55,686 nucleotides of DNA from Estrella lausannensis (GTDB lineage: Bacteria > Chlamydiota > Chlamydiia > Chlamydiales > Criblamydiaceae), in NCBI RefSeq assembly GCF_900000175.1, contig NZ_CWGJ01000015.1, positions 1-55,686 on the forward strand. The letters are read 5' to 3'. The notes under the pieces are model-generated. The model was not told the DNA's origin. It ran no database searches and was given only the letters and a program-made list of their open reading frames with translations. Shown piece by piece: positions 32,275 to 41,105 of this stretch (positions are counted from its first letter, which is position 1; each line of letters starts with the position of its first letter). A program made the position numbers and the translations under genes.

Positions 32275-33954
32275 ATGTCAAATCACATCCAAGCCTTCTT
32301 GCGTGAGTACGCCAGCCACCCCCGATACCGTGCTCCCACCGGCAGCAAACTCAATGCCCTGAGCTGGCAGACCGAAGCGCCCCTGCGCATGCTCCTGAAT
32401 AATCTCGATGCCGATGTCGCTGAAGATCCAGACAAACTGATTGTCTATGGCGGCTTAGGACAGGCAGCCCGAAGCGAGGAGGCCTTGAGAGTCATCATCA
32501 CGAACCTTCTGACGCTACGGGAAGACGAAAGCCTCCTCATCCAGTCGGGAAAAGCAGTAGCAAGACTTAAGACGCATCCGGAAGCTCCCAGGGTTTTGAT
32601 TGCCAATAGCAACTTAGTTCCCAAATGGGCGAATTGGGACCATTTCTTCCATCTGAAAGAAAAAGGGCTCATGATGTATGGACAGATGACTGCGGGAAGC
32701 TGGATATACATTGGGACTCAAGGAATACTGCAAGGAACCTATGAAACTTTCGCCTCTTTGGCAAGAAAGCATTTCGGCGGGAGCCTTGCCGGTAAGATCG
32801 TCGTGACCGCAGGTCTTGGCGGCATGGGCGGCGCGCAGCCGCTGGCAGTCACCATGAACCAAGGGGTTATCCTCGCGGCGGATGTAGACCCCCAAAGGAT
32901 TGAAAAGAGGATCAATACCAGATACCTCGACATCCATGCCGGCAGCTATGAGGAGGCCAAAGCACTTGCTTTCAAAGCAAAGGAGGAGAGACGCCCCCTC
33001 TCCATTGGAATCACGATGGATATCGGCGAGCTGCTGGAGAAAATCACCAATGATCATTGGATTCCCGATGCCGCGACCGACCAGACGTCGGCGCACGACC
33101 CTCTGAATGGATATATTCCGCGCGGTTTGACTCTGGAGGCTGCATCGCGCCTTCGCAAAGAAAACCCGGCCCTCTACCGGGAACGTTCTATACAAAGCAT
33201 GGCCGCGCATGTCGGCTTCCTCCTTGAGCTAAAGAGACGAGGGACTCACGTTTTCGACTATGGCAACAACTTGCGCGCGTTTGCTGAGGAAGGAGGCGAA
33301 AAGAAGGCCTTTTCCATACCAGGCTTTGTTCCTGAATACATTCGCCCCCTCTTTTGCGAAGGCAAAGGCCCCTTCCGCTGGGCGGCCCTCTCCGGGGATC
33401 CGGAAGATATCCGCATCTGCGAAGAGGCCATTTTACAGGCATTTGAAGGCAATCAACACATCAGCGCCTGGATTCGAGGAGCAAGAGAAAAGGTCGCCTT
33501 TCAGGGCTTGCCAGCCCGCATCCTATGGCTTGGGCTCGGCGAAAGAGTGAAAGCGGGTCTTTTATTCAACGATTTAGTCAGGCAAGGCAAGTTGAAAGCA
33601 CCCGTCGTGATAGGCCGCGACCATCTTGATGCCGGCTCTGTTGCCTCTCCTAACCGGGAAACGGAAGGAATGCTCGACGGATCAGATGCCGTATCGGATT
33701 GGCCCCTACTTAATTTGATGGCAAATACAGCAGGAGGCGCTACCTGGGTCTCTTTTCACCACGGCGGAGGTGTAGGCATGGGCTACTCCCAGCACGCAGG
33801 CATGGTCGTCTTGGCCGACGGTACAGAAAGACAAGAAAATTGCCTCAGAAGAGTGCTGCATGCCGATCCGGCGCTTGGCGTCATCCGCCATGCGGATGCC
33901 GGATATCAAGAGGCACAAAAAATCGCTCAATCTTCCGGGCTCAACCTAAGCTGA
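32275..33954 (+). CDS. hutU: Urocanate hydratase
   Basis: Converts urocanate to 4-imidazolone-5-propionate using tightly bound NAD+. 559 residues from the ATG at 32275, which is preceded by AAGGATC; the frame also contains a TTG at 32254 that is less likely. Family landmarks: [14 protein letters not shown] near the N-terminus, [37 protein letters not shown], the NAD site [15 protein letters not shown] and the active-site [19 protein letters not shown]. Full length with no lesions. Confidence 0.96.
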   Translation: MSNHIQAFLREYASHPRYRAPTGSKLNALSWQTEAPLRMLLNNLDADVAEDPDKLIVYGGLGQAARSEEALRVIITNLLTLREDESLLIQSGKAVARLKTHPEAPRVLIANSNLVPKWANWDHFFHLKEKGLMMYGQMTAGSWIYIGTQGILQGTYETFASLARKHFGGSLAGKIVVTAGLGGMGGAQPLAVTMNQGVILAADVDPQRIEKRINTRYLDIHAGSYEEAKALAFKAKEERRPLSIGITMDIGELLEKITNDHWIPDAATDQTSAHDPLNGYIPRGLTLEAASRLRKENPALYRERSIQSMAAHVGFLLELKRRGTHVFDYGNNLRAFAEEGGEKKAFSIPGFVPEYIRPLFCEGKGPFRWAALSGDPEDIRICEEAILQAFEGNQHISAWIRGAREKVAFQGLPARILWLGLGERVKAGLLFNDLVRQGKLKAPVVIGRDHLDAGSVASPNRETEGMLDGSDAVSDWPLLNLMANTAGGATWVSFHHGGGVGMGYSQHAGMVVLADGTERQENCLRRVLHADPALGVIRHADAGYQEAQKIAQSSGLNLS

Positions 33955-33964
33955 TCATATCATC

Positions 33965-35215
33965 ATGACAAACAAGCAAAATTCTCCCGTTCTCTTTGGA
34001 CCGTTTGAAGAGCTTCTCACCATGGATGGGCTCCCCGCATCCGGCCCTATCAAAGACAGCAACCTTCCCATCATCAAAGAGGGCGGTCTACTCGTCAGCA
34101 ATGGAAAGGTGGTCAAAGCAGGGCTCTACAGCGACTTGGCACTCCATGCGGCATCCTCCTACTCTTTCAAGAGCAAAACGGTCGCCTTGCCCGCCTATAT
34201 CGATGCCCACACCCACATGTGCTTTGCCGGCAGCAGGTCTCAGGATTTTATGATGCGTCTGCAGGGGAAAACCTATTCTGAAATCGCCAGGGAAGGCGGA
34301 GGCATCCTGAGGAGTGTTAAAGCCACGCGTCAGGCTTCCAAAGAGGAACTGATGAAACTTCTGCTGGAGCGGCTTCAGCAAAAGCTGAGAGATGGCATCG
34401 GCACAGCGGAGATCAAGAGCGGGTACGGACTGGACGAGGCAACGGAGCTGAAAATGCTCTCTGTCATCAACGAGGCAAAATCGCTGCAACCCATAAAGCT
34501 GATACCCACACTTCTCGCCGCCCATACGCTGCCGCCCGAATTCGACTTAAGAGGAGCCTATCTTGAATGGATCGTGGATGAGCTCTTCCCGAAGGTCAAG
34601 GACGGCAACCTCACCGAAAGGGTGGACATCTTTTGCGATGACTGCGCCTTTACCGTTAAAGAAGCGTCCTATTTTCTTTTTGAGGCAAAAGCTCAAGGGT
34701 TTACCCTCACCTGTCACGCCGACCAATTCTCAAGGGGGGGAGCCCTCGTTGCTGCCAATCTGCGAGCCCTTTCCGCCGATCATTTGGAAGCAAGCGAAGA
34801 AGAAGACTTGCTGGCTCTAAAGAGAAGCGGCACTTACCCCATCGTTCTTCCCGGAGCCTCACTTGGCCTCGGCATGCCCTTTGCGAGAGCAAGGAAAATG
34901 CTGGATCTGGATCTCCCTCTGGTTATAGCCTCGGACTGGAACCCGGGTTCCGCTCCTTCTGGCGACCTTGTAACGCAGGCGTCGATCTTGGCTGTCTTTG
35001 AAAAACTGACCGTGGCCGAAACTTTAGCCGCCATCACCTACAGGGCAGCTTCAGCACTCAAGGTCGCCAAGAGAGGCATCCTGAAGCCTACATGGGCGGC
35101 CGATTTTGTTGTCTATCAGGCAAATGACCACCGCGACATCATCTACCGGCAAGGCGCCCTCAAGCCCTCCGCTACCGTCATCGGCGGCGTCCCCTACCTC
35201 TTCTCCGATCCATAA
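33965..35215 (+). CDS. hutI: Imidazolonepropionase
   Basis: Opens the imidazolone ring to formimidoyl-glutamate; a Zn/Fe amidohydrolase. 416 residues. The metal ligands are in DAHTHMCFAGSR, followed by the family motif YSEIAREGGGILRSVKATR, then EIKSGYGLDE, TLLAAHTLPPEF, LTCHADQFS and the Asp ligand in ASDWNPGSAPS. The gene begins 10 bp after hutU and is clearly co-transcribed. Confidence 0.96.
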   Translation: MTNKQNSPVLFGPFEELLTMDGLPASGPIKDSNLPIIKEGGLLVSNGKVVKAGLYSDLALHAASSYSFKSKTVALPAYIDAHTHMCFAGSRSQDFMMRLQGKTYSEIAREGGGILRSVKATRQASKEELMKLLLERLQQKLRDGIGTAEIKSGYGLDEATELKMLSVINEAKSLQPIKLIPTLLAAHTLPPEFDLRGAYLEWIVDELFPKVKDGNLTERVDIFCDDCAFTVKEASYFLFEAKAQGFTLTCHADQFSRGGALVAANLRALSADHLEASEEEDLLALKRSGTYPIVLPGASLGLGMPFARARKMLDLDLPLVIASDWNPGSAPSGDLVTQASILAVFEKLTVAETLAAITYRAASALKVAKRGILKPTWAADFVVYQANDHRDIIYRQGALKPSATVIGGVPYLFSDP

Positions 35216-35236
35216 AGACGAAGGCGCGAAAAGCCG

Positions 35237-36946
35237 ATGGATCCACAGGTCACCTTAAAAAGCCCCATCATTTTCATCGACGACTACAAGATCCCCGCCC
35301 TTAAGGAAATTGTGCGCACCACGCAAGTTCTCAAAGGCCCGGTTCACATCCTGATTCAAACCAACGAATATAAAGAAAAGATCGAAGAAGCACTCACGAT
35401 CGGCGAATTGGCAGTACAGCGCTTTTCACACCTGCCCGATGAGGCAAAATTCATCCTGTTTGAGATGAAAGTCATCATCGAAGAAAAATCGCGGGACCAG
35501 GAGTTCATGAGCCGAATCACTGAGAACCCCCTTTCCAGAAAGCTGCATGACAGAATGGTTGAAATATTTGTGGGACGCCTCTATGGCAAGAGTTTGCCCG
35601 GAAAAGTATTCGACGAACCCCTGACAATCAAAACGCTCTCTTCCGACGACAAAATGCGGGAGGCCGCCCTAAAAGCTGCCACCTATGAAGAAGAGGCTCT
35701 TTTTGAAAAGATCGACCAGGAGTTCGACCTGATTAAATCCACACTTTCCCAAGATCCCATTACAGCAAGAGCGATCGAAAGAAAACGAAAAATCGTGGCG
35801 GTCATTTCGGGGTTCTTCACCCGGTTTATCAAAGAATACTACCCCTATTTTTTCCCTAAAGGAGACAACGATCAGGGTGTCGATCTCTCCAAGTACCTTC
35901 TCAAGAATTTCGAAAGCCTGTTTCCGGAAGTGATCCCCCACCTTTTCTTTTCGTGGCCGGCAGCCTTCGGAAAAGACGAGATGGCAATCGTTATAGGCCT
36001 GTTTAAGGAAGCGGTCCTTTTTCTGCACGACTACAACGATGCCCTCTCCCATTACCAGGGCTTAAGTGCTGAATTTGAAAAAGCTATGCCTCAAGAAAAA
36101 GAGCTCCTCCTCCTCAACTGGCTGAAAGAAAATCGACTGAAAGAAGAGATGTTTCAGAAACTGGAGTCGTCCAAAACAGGATTGATGCATCTGATCGGCA
36201 CTTTATTGGAAGACACCCTATTTTTGTCCCTGCCAAAGGAGACTAAGCAATCTTCCAATCCAGCCATCCTGCGCCTAATCATTTCCATGACGGCCGGCCA
36301 CCTTCTTCCTGTTTTGAACCGTTTTCTCTCCGAGGATGTATTCACTTTCGCGATCAAGCGCTTTTTAACCGGCGACAGCCTGCAGATTGATCCTGAACTC
36401 GAGGGTGTAAACGAAAAAGCGTTCGGCAAAGGCAATGATGAGTTCGATAAACGGCTAGCCGTCGAAATTGAAAACTTTTCAAACGAAATCATGAGGCTGG
36501 GACACGCCTCCAAAGGCTTAAGCGCCGTCCAGAAAATCGCCATGTCGTTCAAAGAGCGGATCGCCGCCATGATTCAATTGAAGATCCGTGTTATTTACAG
36601 CAGCGATGCGATGATTCTTCCCATCCTTGTTTTAAACCATCTCTTGTTCGACAAAGAGAAGCCCATTTGCCTGCACTACTTCAGGCAGGAGATAAAGGAG
36701 CAAAAGATTGAAGAGGAGAAACTGCGTGAGGAGCTTGGCCTTCTAATTCGGGCTAAAATCAAGGAGATGACGGAAGGGCCTGCCTTTTCGATTGCCATGG
36801 CCCTTACCTCGATTGAGAGTTTCACCGATGAATTGGGGAGAGCTGTGGTGGACTTAGTCCACAGACCCCTTCTCGTCCGCCTTCTGATTGTCTATTTACT
36901 AAGGGGACTCAACCAAGGCCTGCGTCTTAGAGCTGAAACCGTATGA
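35237..36946 (+). CDS. Unknown 569-residue protein embedded in the hut cluster
   Basis: Almost entirely helical, charged, without signal peptide, membrane segment or recognisable catalytic motif. It starts 21 bp after hutI and is followed by hutG, so it is placed as if part of histidine catabolism, though it may simply be a chlamydial gene caught in the unit. Segments such as IIFIDDYKIPALKEIVRTTQ and KRKIVAVISGFFTRFIKEYY suggest a scaffold or peripheral protein. The last codons (AETV and the TGA stop) are made of family B repeat sequence, so the original C-terminus may have been replaced. I do not recognise the family. Confidence 0.75.
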   Translation: MDPQVTLKSPIIFIDDYKIPALKEIVRTTQVLKGPVHILIQTNEYKEKIEEALTIGELAVQRFSHLPDEAKFILFEMKVIIEEKSRDQEFMSRITENPLSRKLHDRMVEIFVGRLYGKSLPGKVFDEPLTIKTLSSDDKMREAALKAATYEEEALFEKIDQEFDLIKSTLSQDPITARAIERKRKIVAVISGFFTRFIKEYYPYFFPKGDNDQGVDLSKYLLKNFESLFPEVIPHLFFSWPAAFGKDEMAIVIGLFKEAVLFLHDYNDALSHYQGLSAEFEKAMPQEKELLLLNWLKENRLKEEMFQKLESSKTGLMHLIGTLLEDTLFLSLPKETKQSSNPAILRLIISMTAGHLLPVLNRFLSEDVFTFAIKRFLTGDSLQIDPELEGVNEKAFGKGNDEFDKRLAVEIENFSNEIMRLGHASKGLSAVQKIAMSFKERIAAMIQLKIRVIYSSDAMILPILVLNHLLFDKEKPICLHYFRQEIKEQKIEEEKLREELGLLIRAKIKEMTEGPAFSIAMALTSIESFTDELGRAVVDLVHRPLLVRLLIVYLLRGLNQGLRLRAETV

Positions 36947-36968
36947 TTTGAGTTTTAAGACAGGCTCT
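36929..36968. repeat. Family B palindrome overlapping a gene end
   Basis: AGAGCTGAAACCGTATGATT then TTGAGTTTTAAGACAGGCTCT-like right arm. It contains the TGA stop of the 569-residue gene at 36944-36946, and the family A copy begins at its last base. Confidence 0.82.
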
Positions 36969-37045
36969 TATACCGAAAGTATCTCAAAAATTGGCATGAG
37001 AGCTTTCTCTTTGCCAAAAACCAATTTTTGAGACACTTTCGGTAG
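36969..37045. repeat. Family A repeat, medium form
   Basis: TATACCGAAAGTATCTCAAA, GGCATGAGAGCTTTCTCTTT, then TTTTTGAGACACTTTCGGTA; 17 bp upstream of hutG. Confidence 0.92.
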
Positions 37046-37062
37046 ATAAAGGAAAAAAAGTT

Positions 37063-38013
37063 ATGAAACACACGTTCTTTCAAAAAAAGGACTGGACCGG
37101 ACGCGACGACGGAGCGCCTCTTCGGGTCCATCAGTTCACGGAAACGCAAAATCCTGAAACACCGCTTAACCCATCGGGAGCCTATGCTCTTTTGGGGTTT
37201 GCCGTCGATGAAGGCGTTAGGCGCAATCAGGGTAGAATAGGAGCGGCAAAAGGGCCTCCCGCCTTCAGAAAAGCTCTTGCCAATCTCCCGGTTTTAAAAG
37301 AGGGGTTTTCATTACTCGATTGCGGGGATATCTCCTGTCCGGAACAAGACCTGGAGGCGGCGCAGACCTATTTTCAAAAGCAATGCGAACAGCTTTTCAA
37401 AGACGACTGCTTTCCCTTCGCTGTCGGCGGCGGCCACGAAATTGCCCTGCCCCACTATAGAGCTCTTGCCAACACCCACAAAGAGAGCGCCATCGGCATC
37501 ATCAATTTCGATGCCCATCTCGATATCCGTGCGCCTCTCGACGGCAAGCTCGCAACGTCAGGCAGCTCTTTTTATCAGATCTACCACGAGCGCACCAAAA
37601 ATAAACTGCCGTTTCACTACCTCTGCCTTGGAGCGCAACGCTTCGGCAATACCGTCGATTTGTGGAGGAGACTCAAAGAGTTTGGCGGCGAGGCTGTATT
37701 GGCAGAAGAGATCACCTGGAACTTTCCGGAAGCCCAGCAACGACTGACAGCGTTCATGAGTGAGTGTGATCTCATTTACCTCACGATCTGCCTTGATGTC
37801 TTTTCGCCTGCATACGCCCCGGGAGTGAGCGCTCCTTCCCCTCTCGGAATTGCCCCATTGGAGGCTGTGCGCCTGCTCAGGAGCATCGCGCGGAGCGGAA
37901 AAGTCAAGACGTTCAATATCGCCGAGCTAAACCCTCAATACGATGTCGATGACAAGACGGCCAAGCTGGCGGCGTTAATCACGATGGAACTGCTAACTTC
38001 ATTGCACCCTTGA
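37063..38013 (+). CDS. hutG: Formimidoylglutamase
   Basis: Hydrolyses N-formimidoyl-glutamate to glutamate and formamide; arginase/ureohydrolase fold with a Mn pair. 316 residues. Ligand motifs: GGGHE, NFDAHLDIR and CLDVFSPAYAPGVSAPSPLG, the last being typical of HutG rather than arginase or agmatinase. GRIGAAKGPPAFRKAL is the family N-terminal motif. It completes the pathway. A family A plus B pair separates it from the preceding gene, so it may have its own promoter. Its 3' end overlaps the convergent nagA by 35 bases. Confidence 0.94.
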   Translation: MKHTFFQKKDWTGRDDGAPLRVHQFTETQNPETPLNPSGAYALLGFAVDEGVRRNQGRIGAAKGPPAFRKALANLPVLKEGFSLLDCGDISCPEQDLEAAQTYFQKQCEQLFKDDCFPFAVGGGHEIALPHYRALANTHKESAIGIINFDAHLDIRAPLDGKLATSGSSFYQIYHERTKNKLPFHYLCLGAQRFGNTVDLWRRLKEFGGEAVLAEEITWNFPEAQQRLTAFMSECDLIYLTICLDVFSPAYAPGVSAPSPLGIAPLEAVRLLRSIARSGKVKTFNIAELNPQYDVDDKTAKLAALITMELLTSLHP

Positions 38014-39133
38014 CAAAGCAACCTTTGAGCACGAGGTTGTCATCGAAAAGAGCGATGTCGGCAATGGCCCCCTCTTCAAGAGAGCCCCTTCTGGGGAATT
38101 CGCCGATGATTCGGGCTGGCTTTTCTGTGGCTGCCAGCAAGGCCTCTTCGCGAGAGCAACCGCTGGCTCCCCACAGCCTTTGAACAGCCCCCGAGAGCCC
38201 CAAGGCTCCACTGGCGAGTCTTCCATCGGGCCGTGCCGGCACTCCCCCTTTCCTCAGCACCGGCTCCCCGCCGAGAGTCGCCTCGTCACTATCCGTACCC
38301 AAAAGCGCACAGGCATCCGAAACTAAAAAAAGACCCTCGGGATTTAAACTCCAGGCCAAGGAGAGCGCTTCTTCAGAGAGATGTTTGCCATCGGCAATCA
38401 AAGAGTAGTAGAAGTGTCTTTTAAGGAGACAGAGCCCTATCAGCCCCCCTTCGCGGTGATGGAAGGAAGGCATGGCGTTGAAGAGGTGGGTGATGCCCAC
38501 CGCCCCCCTCTTTCTGGCCTCGAGCGCTAAATGAGCTGCCGATTCGGTGTGGCCCAAGAAGACACGGACATTAGCCTTTGTAAATAGTTCCACAAGCTCA
38601 ATCCCATGACCGACTTCGGGAGCCAATGTCGCCATCTTAATGGAAGACAAGCTTCCAAAATATCCTTCAAGCCCTCTTTCCCTGTCAAAGGAGGTGATCA
38701 CGTTTTCTTCGGCGTGAGCTCCCCTTTTCCCGGGATTGAAAAAGGGGCCCTCCAGATGAATTCCAAGCGGCTCTGCACCGAGAAATCTCCTGTTCTTGAG
38801 CACTTCATCGTAATCGGAAAGCAAAGAGGGGTACTTCGCGATTGGCAAGGTAATCACGGTCGGCATGAACGCGGTAACCCCTTCAAGCGGCAGGTAATCA
38901 GAGGCTTTCAATAACCCGGCCGGATCCACCGAAAAATCCACCCCCCTCACACCATTGAGCTGCAGGTCGATCAGCCCTGGAGAGAGGAAAAGCCCGCGGG
39001 CATCGATCTCCTCTTCTACCCTTACTGCCTTGGGAATAATGACTCCTCTGCCTTGATCGACATAGAGATCTTCTTTCCTAAACTTCTTATCCTTCAGCAG
39101 ATATCCATTTTTTATCCGTAAAATGCCCGGCAC
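37979..39133 (-). CDS. nagA: N-acetylglucosamine-6-phosphate deacetylase
   Basis: Amidohydrolase that deacetylates GlcNAc-6-P, feeding amino-sugar recycling. 384 residues. Family motifs: SPGLIDLQLNGVRGVDFS, IHLEGPFFNPGKRGAH with the metal-binding Glu, LGHTESAAH and GVTHLFNAM-like GITHLFNAMPSFHHREGG, and LVSDACALLG with the catalytic Asp. No nagB is adjacent. In this lineage it could recycle peptidoglycan or LPS sugars or use host GlcNAc. Its stop lies inside the end of hutG on the opposite strand. Confidence 0.94.
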   Translation of the reverse strand: MPGILRIKNGYLLKDKKFRKEDLYVDQGRGVIIPKAVRVEEEIDARGLFLSPGLIDLQLNGVRGVDFSVDPAGLLKASDYLPLEGVTAFMPTVITLPIAKYPSLLSDYDEVLKNRRFLGAEPLGIHLEGPFFNPGKRGAHAEENVITSFDRERGLEGYFGSLSSIKMATLAPEVGHGIELVELFTKANVRVFLGHTESAAHLALEARKRGAVGITHLFNAMPSFHHREGGLIGLCLLKRHFYYSLIADGKHLSEEALSLAWSLNPEGLFLVSDACALLGTDSDEATLGGEPVLRKGGVPARPDGRLASGALGLSGAVQRLWGASGCSREEALLAATEKPARIIGEFPRRGSLEEGAIADIALFDDNLVLKGCFVKGAMKLAVPS

Positions 39134-39212
39134 AGTGAACCCCTGCTTTGCAATTTTCCATTTTCCGATTATAAATGGGGAGTCAATGGTGTCAAAGGAG
39201 AACGTGTTTTAG

Positions 39213-41105
39213 ATGAGCGGCATCGCCGGGATCGCCTACCCTGATATTTTTCAGACTGAGAAATTGATTGTTCCGATGCTCGAAATCATGGGCAGGGAAA
39301 AGGCTTGTCATAGCCTCACCTTCTCCAACATCCAGCTCGGAAGTTTAGGCAACCCTCCTTGCACAAACTCCAAAAGAACGATCTACCTGACGCTTGACGG
39401 CATCCTCTATAACCCCAAGCACCTGTTCAAAGAACTGGCGCATCACGGTTTTACCTCCCCTTACTCTTTGGGATCCGCCCTACTTGAGGCCTATGAACTT
39501 TGGGGTATCGACTTTTTAAAGAAAATCGACGGAGATTTCGCGCTCTCCATCCTCGACCTGGAAAAAAAGAAGCTGATTCTGGCAAGGGACCGCATCGGGA
39601 AAAAGTCGCTCTACTGGTATTATGGCAACCGCCATTTTATTTTTGCCTCCAGAATAAAGAGCCTTCTCGCCACGGGATTGATCCCTCTGACACCTGCCCT
39701 TGACTCGATAGCTTCCTATCTGCAATTCGGCTATTTCCCGCAGGATTTAACACCCATCCAGGAAATCACCAAACTTCTGCCCAGCCACTACCTCGTCTAC
39801 CACTTTAACAACTCCCTCTCGATAGATTCTTACTGGTCCTACAGCTCATTTTTTGAAAAAACAACACCTAAACACCCGAACCTGATTGTTCAGGATATCA
39901 AGAGTGAACTTGAGAGGGCTGTGGCCAAAAGAATACCCGATGACAAAAGCCCTCTCACCTGCTATCTGGCGGGGGGATTTGGTTCGGCTCTCACCACTGT
40001 CGCCGTATCAGAGGAGGCAAAAGAGCGCCTTATTTCGTGCAGCGTAGGCTTTAGCGGAGAAAATGAAGAGGACATTCAAGCGGCAAAGCTGGCTGCTGAC
40101 GAACTTGGAATCGAACACAAAGTGGAGATGATCTCGAAAGATGAGATTCTAAACGGGTTCGCTGAGCTGATCTGGGAACTTGACGAGCCTATCGCCGATC
40201 CCAATGCGATCGCGACAAAGCGCCTCGCTCTCCTTGTTTCGAAATACTCCTCCATTCTCTTTACAGGGATGGGAAGCGACGAACTTTTTGCGGGACACAC
40301 GCGGTATTCTTTAGAAAAATCCAAACCAAGCGCCCTCAAACGCTTCATTCATGCACCTATTCCTTATGTATCTAGAGCTTTGGCCCCAACGCTCGCCAAC
40401 ATCTCACGCCCGCTGGCCCTTTGGCTTGTCAAAGAGTCGCGCAGCGATCCCTGGCAGTATGAATACCTGAAACAAAACGCCCTCTTCGGAGAAGAGGCAC
40501 TCAAAAAAGCCGCTCCCCGTATCGCCGGACTATTCGACGTGGAGGTCTTTTTACATAAATTCCATCATTTAGGCCGCATCAAATCGATGGTCTCCTCCTT
40601 TCTGTACTTCGACGTCAAGACACGGCTTGCCGACTGCTATATCCTGCAGTACGAGCACCTGCTCACAGAAAGGGGCGTCCGCTTCGAAACGCCGTTCCTG
40701 GATCAGTCTTTAGTCGAGTTTGCAGCGTCGATACCCGAACCGGAAGAGTTCAAAGAGTCCGATGCCGCCTTTTTCTTAAAGCAGCTTCTGAAAGGGACAC
40801 TGCCTCCGGCTTATTATAACCGCCCCAAAAAAGTGCGCAGATCCTTCTTGGCCGGGTGCACAAACACCTCTGCCATGGGCGGGGCGTTCCTTTTACTCGA
40901 AAATGGCGCTCTTATCGAAAATGGCATCATAGACAAGGAGTGGCTCGCCGAAACACTGAGCACGCCTCTGTCGCGAGAGCAAAATTTCCCAAAACTCTAC
41001 GCTCTATTAGTGCTGGAGGTGTGGTTTCAGCTATTTATCAACAATCCCCTGGACAGGGAAAATTCCAAGCATGAGCTGCGAGAGCTTATCGGAGAGACGA
41101 AATGA
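39213..41105 (+). CDS. Asparagine-synthetase-like protein with altered active sites
   Basis: 630 residues with the two-domain AsnB layout: N-terminal class II glutaminase-type domain (1-190) and C-terminal ATP-pyrophosphatase domain (230-600). It begins MSGIAGIAYPD where active AsnB has MCGI: the Cys nucleophile is Ser (AGC instead of TGC). The PP-loop SGGLDS is AGGFGS (253-258), losing the conserved Asp, and GDGGDE is GMGSDE (352-357). HLDEPFGDP is conserved as ELDEPIADP. The fold is therefore kept but glutamine hydrolysis is unlikely and ATP activation doubtful. It overlaps the next methyltransferase gene by four bases, so the two act together, perhaps in modification of a cell-surface or secreted compound. 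Confidence 0.85.
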   Translation: MSGIAGIAYPDIFQTEKLIVPMLEIMGREKACHSLTFSNIQLGSLGNPPCTNSKRTIYLTLDGILYNPKHLFKELAHHGFTSPYSLGSALLEAYELWGIDFLKKIDGDFALSILDLEKKKLILARDRIGKKSLYWYYGNRHFIFASRIKSLLATGLIPLTPALDSIASYLQFGYFPQDLTPIQEITKLLPSHYLVYHFNNSLSIDSYWSYSSFFEKTTPKHPNLIVQDIKSELERAVAKRIPDDKSPLTCYLAGGFGSALTTVAVSEEAKERLISCSVGFSGENEEDIQAAKLAADELGIEHKVEMISKDEILNGFAELIWELDEPIADPNAIATKRLALLVSKYSSILFTGMGSDELFAGHTRYSLEKSKPSALKRFIHAPIPYVSRALAPTLANISRPLALWLVKESRSDPWQYEYLKQNALFGEEALKKAAPRIAGLFDVEVFLHKFHHLGRIKSMVSSFLYFDVKTRLADCYILQYEHLLTERGVRFETPFLDQSLVEFAASIPEPEEFKESDAAFFLKQLLKGTLPPAYYNRPKKVRRSFLAGCTNTSAMGGAFLLLENGALIENGIIDKEWLAETLSTPLSREQNFPKLYALLVLEVWFQLFINNPLDRENSKHELRELIGETK

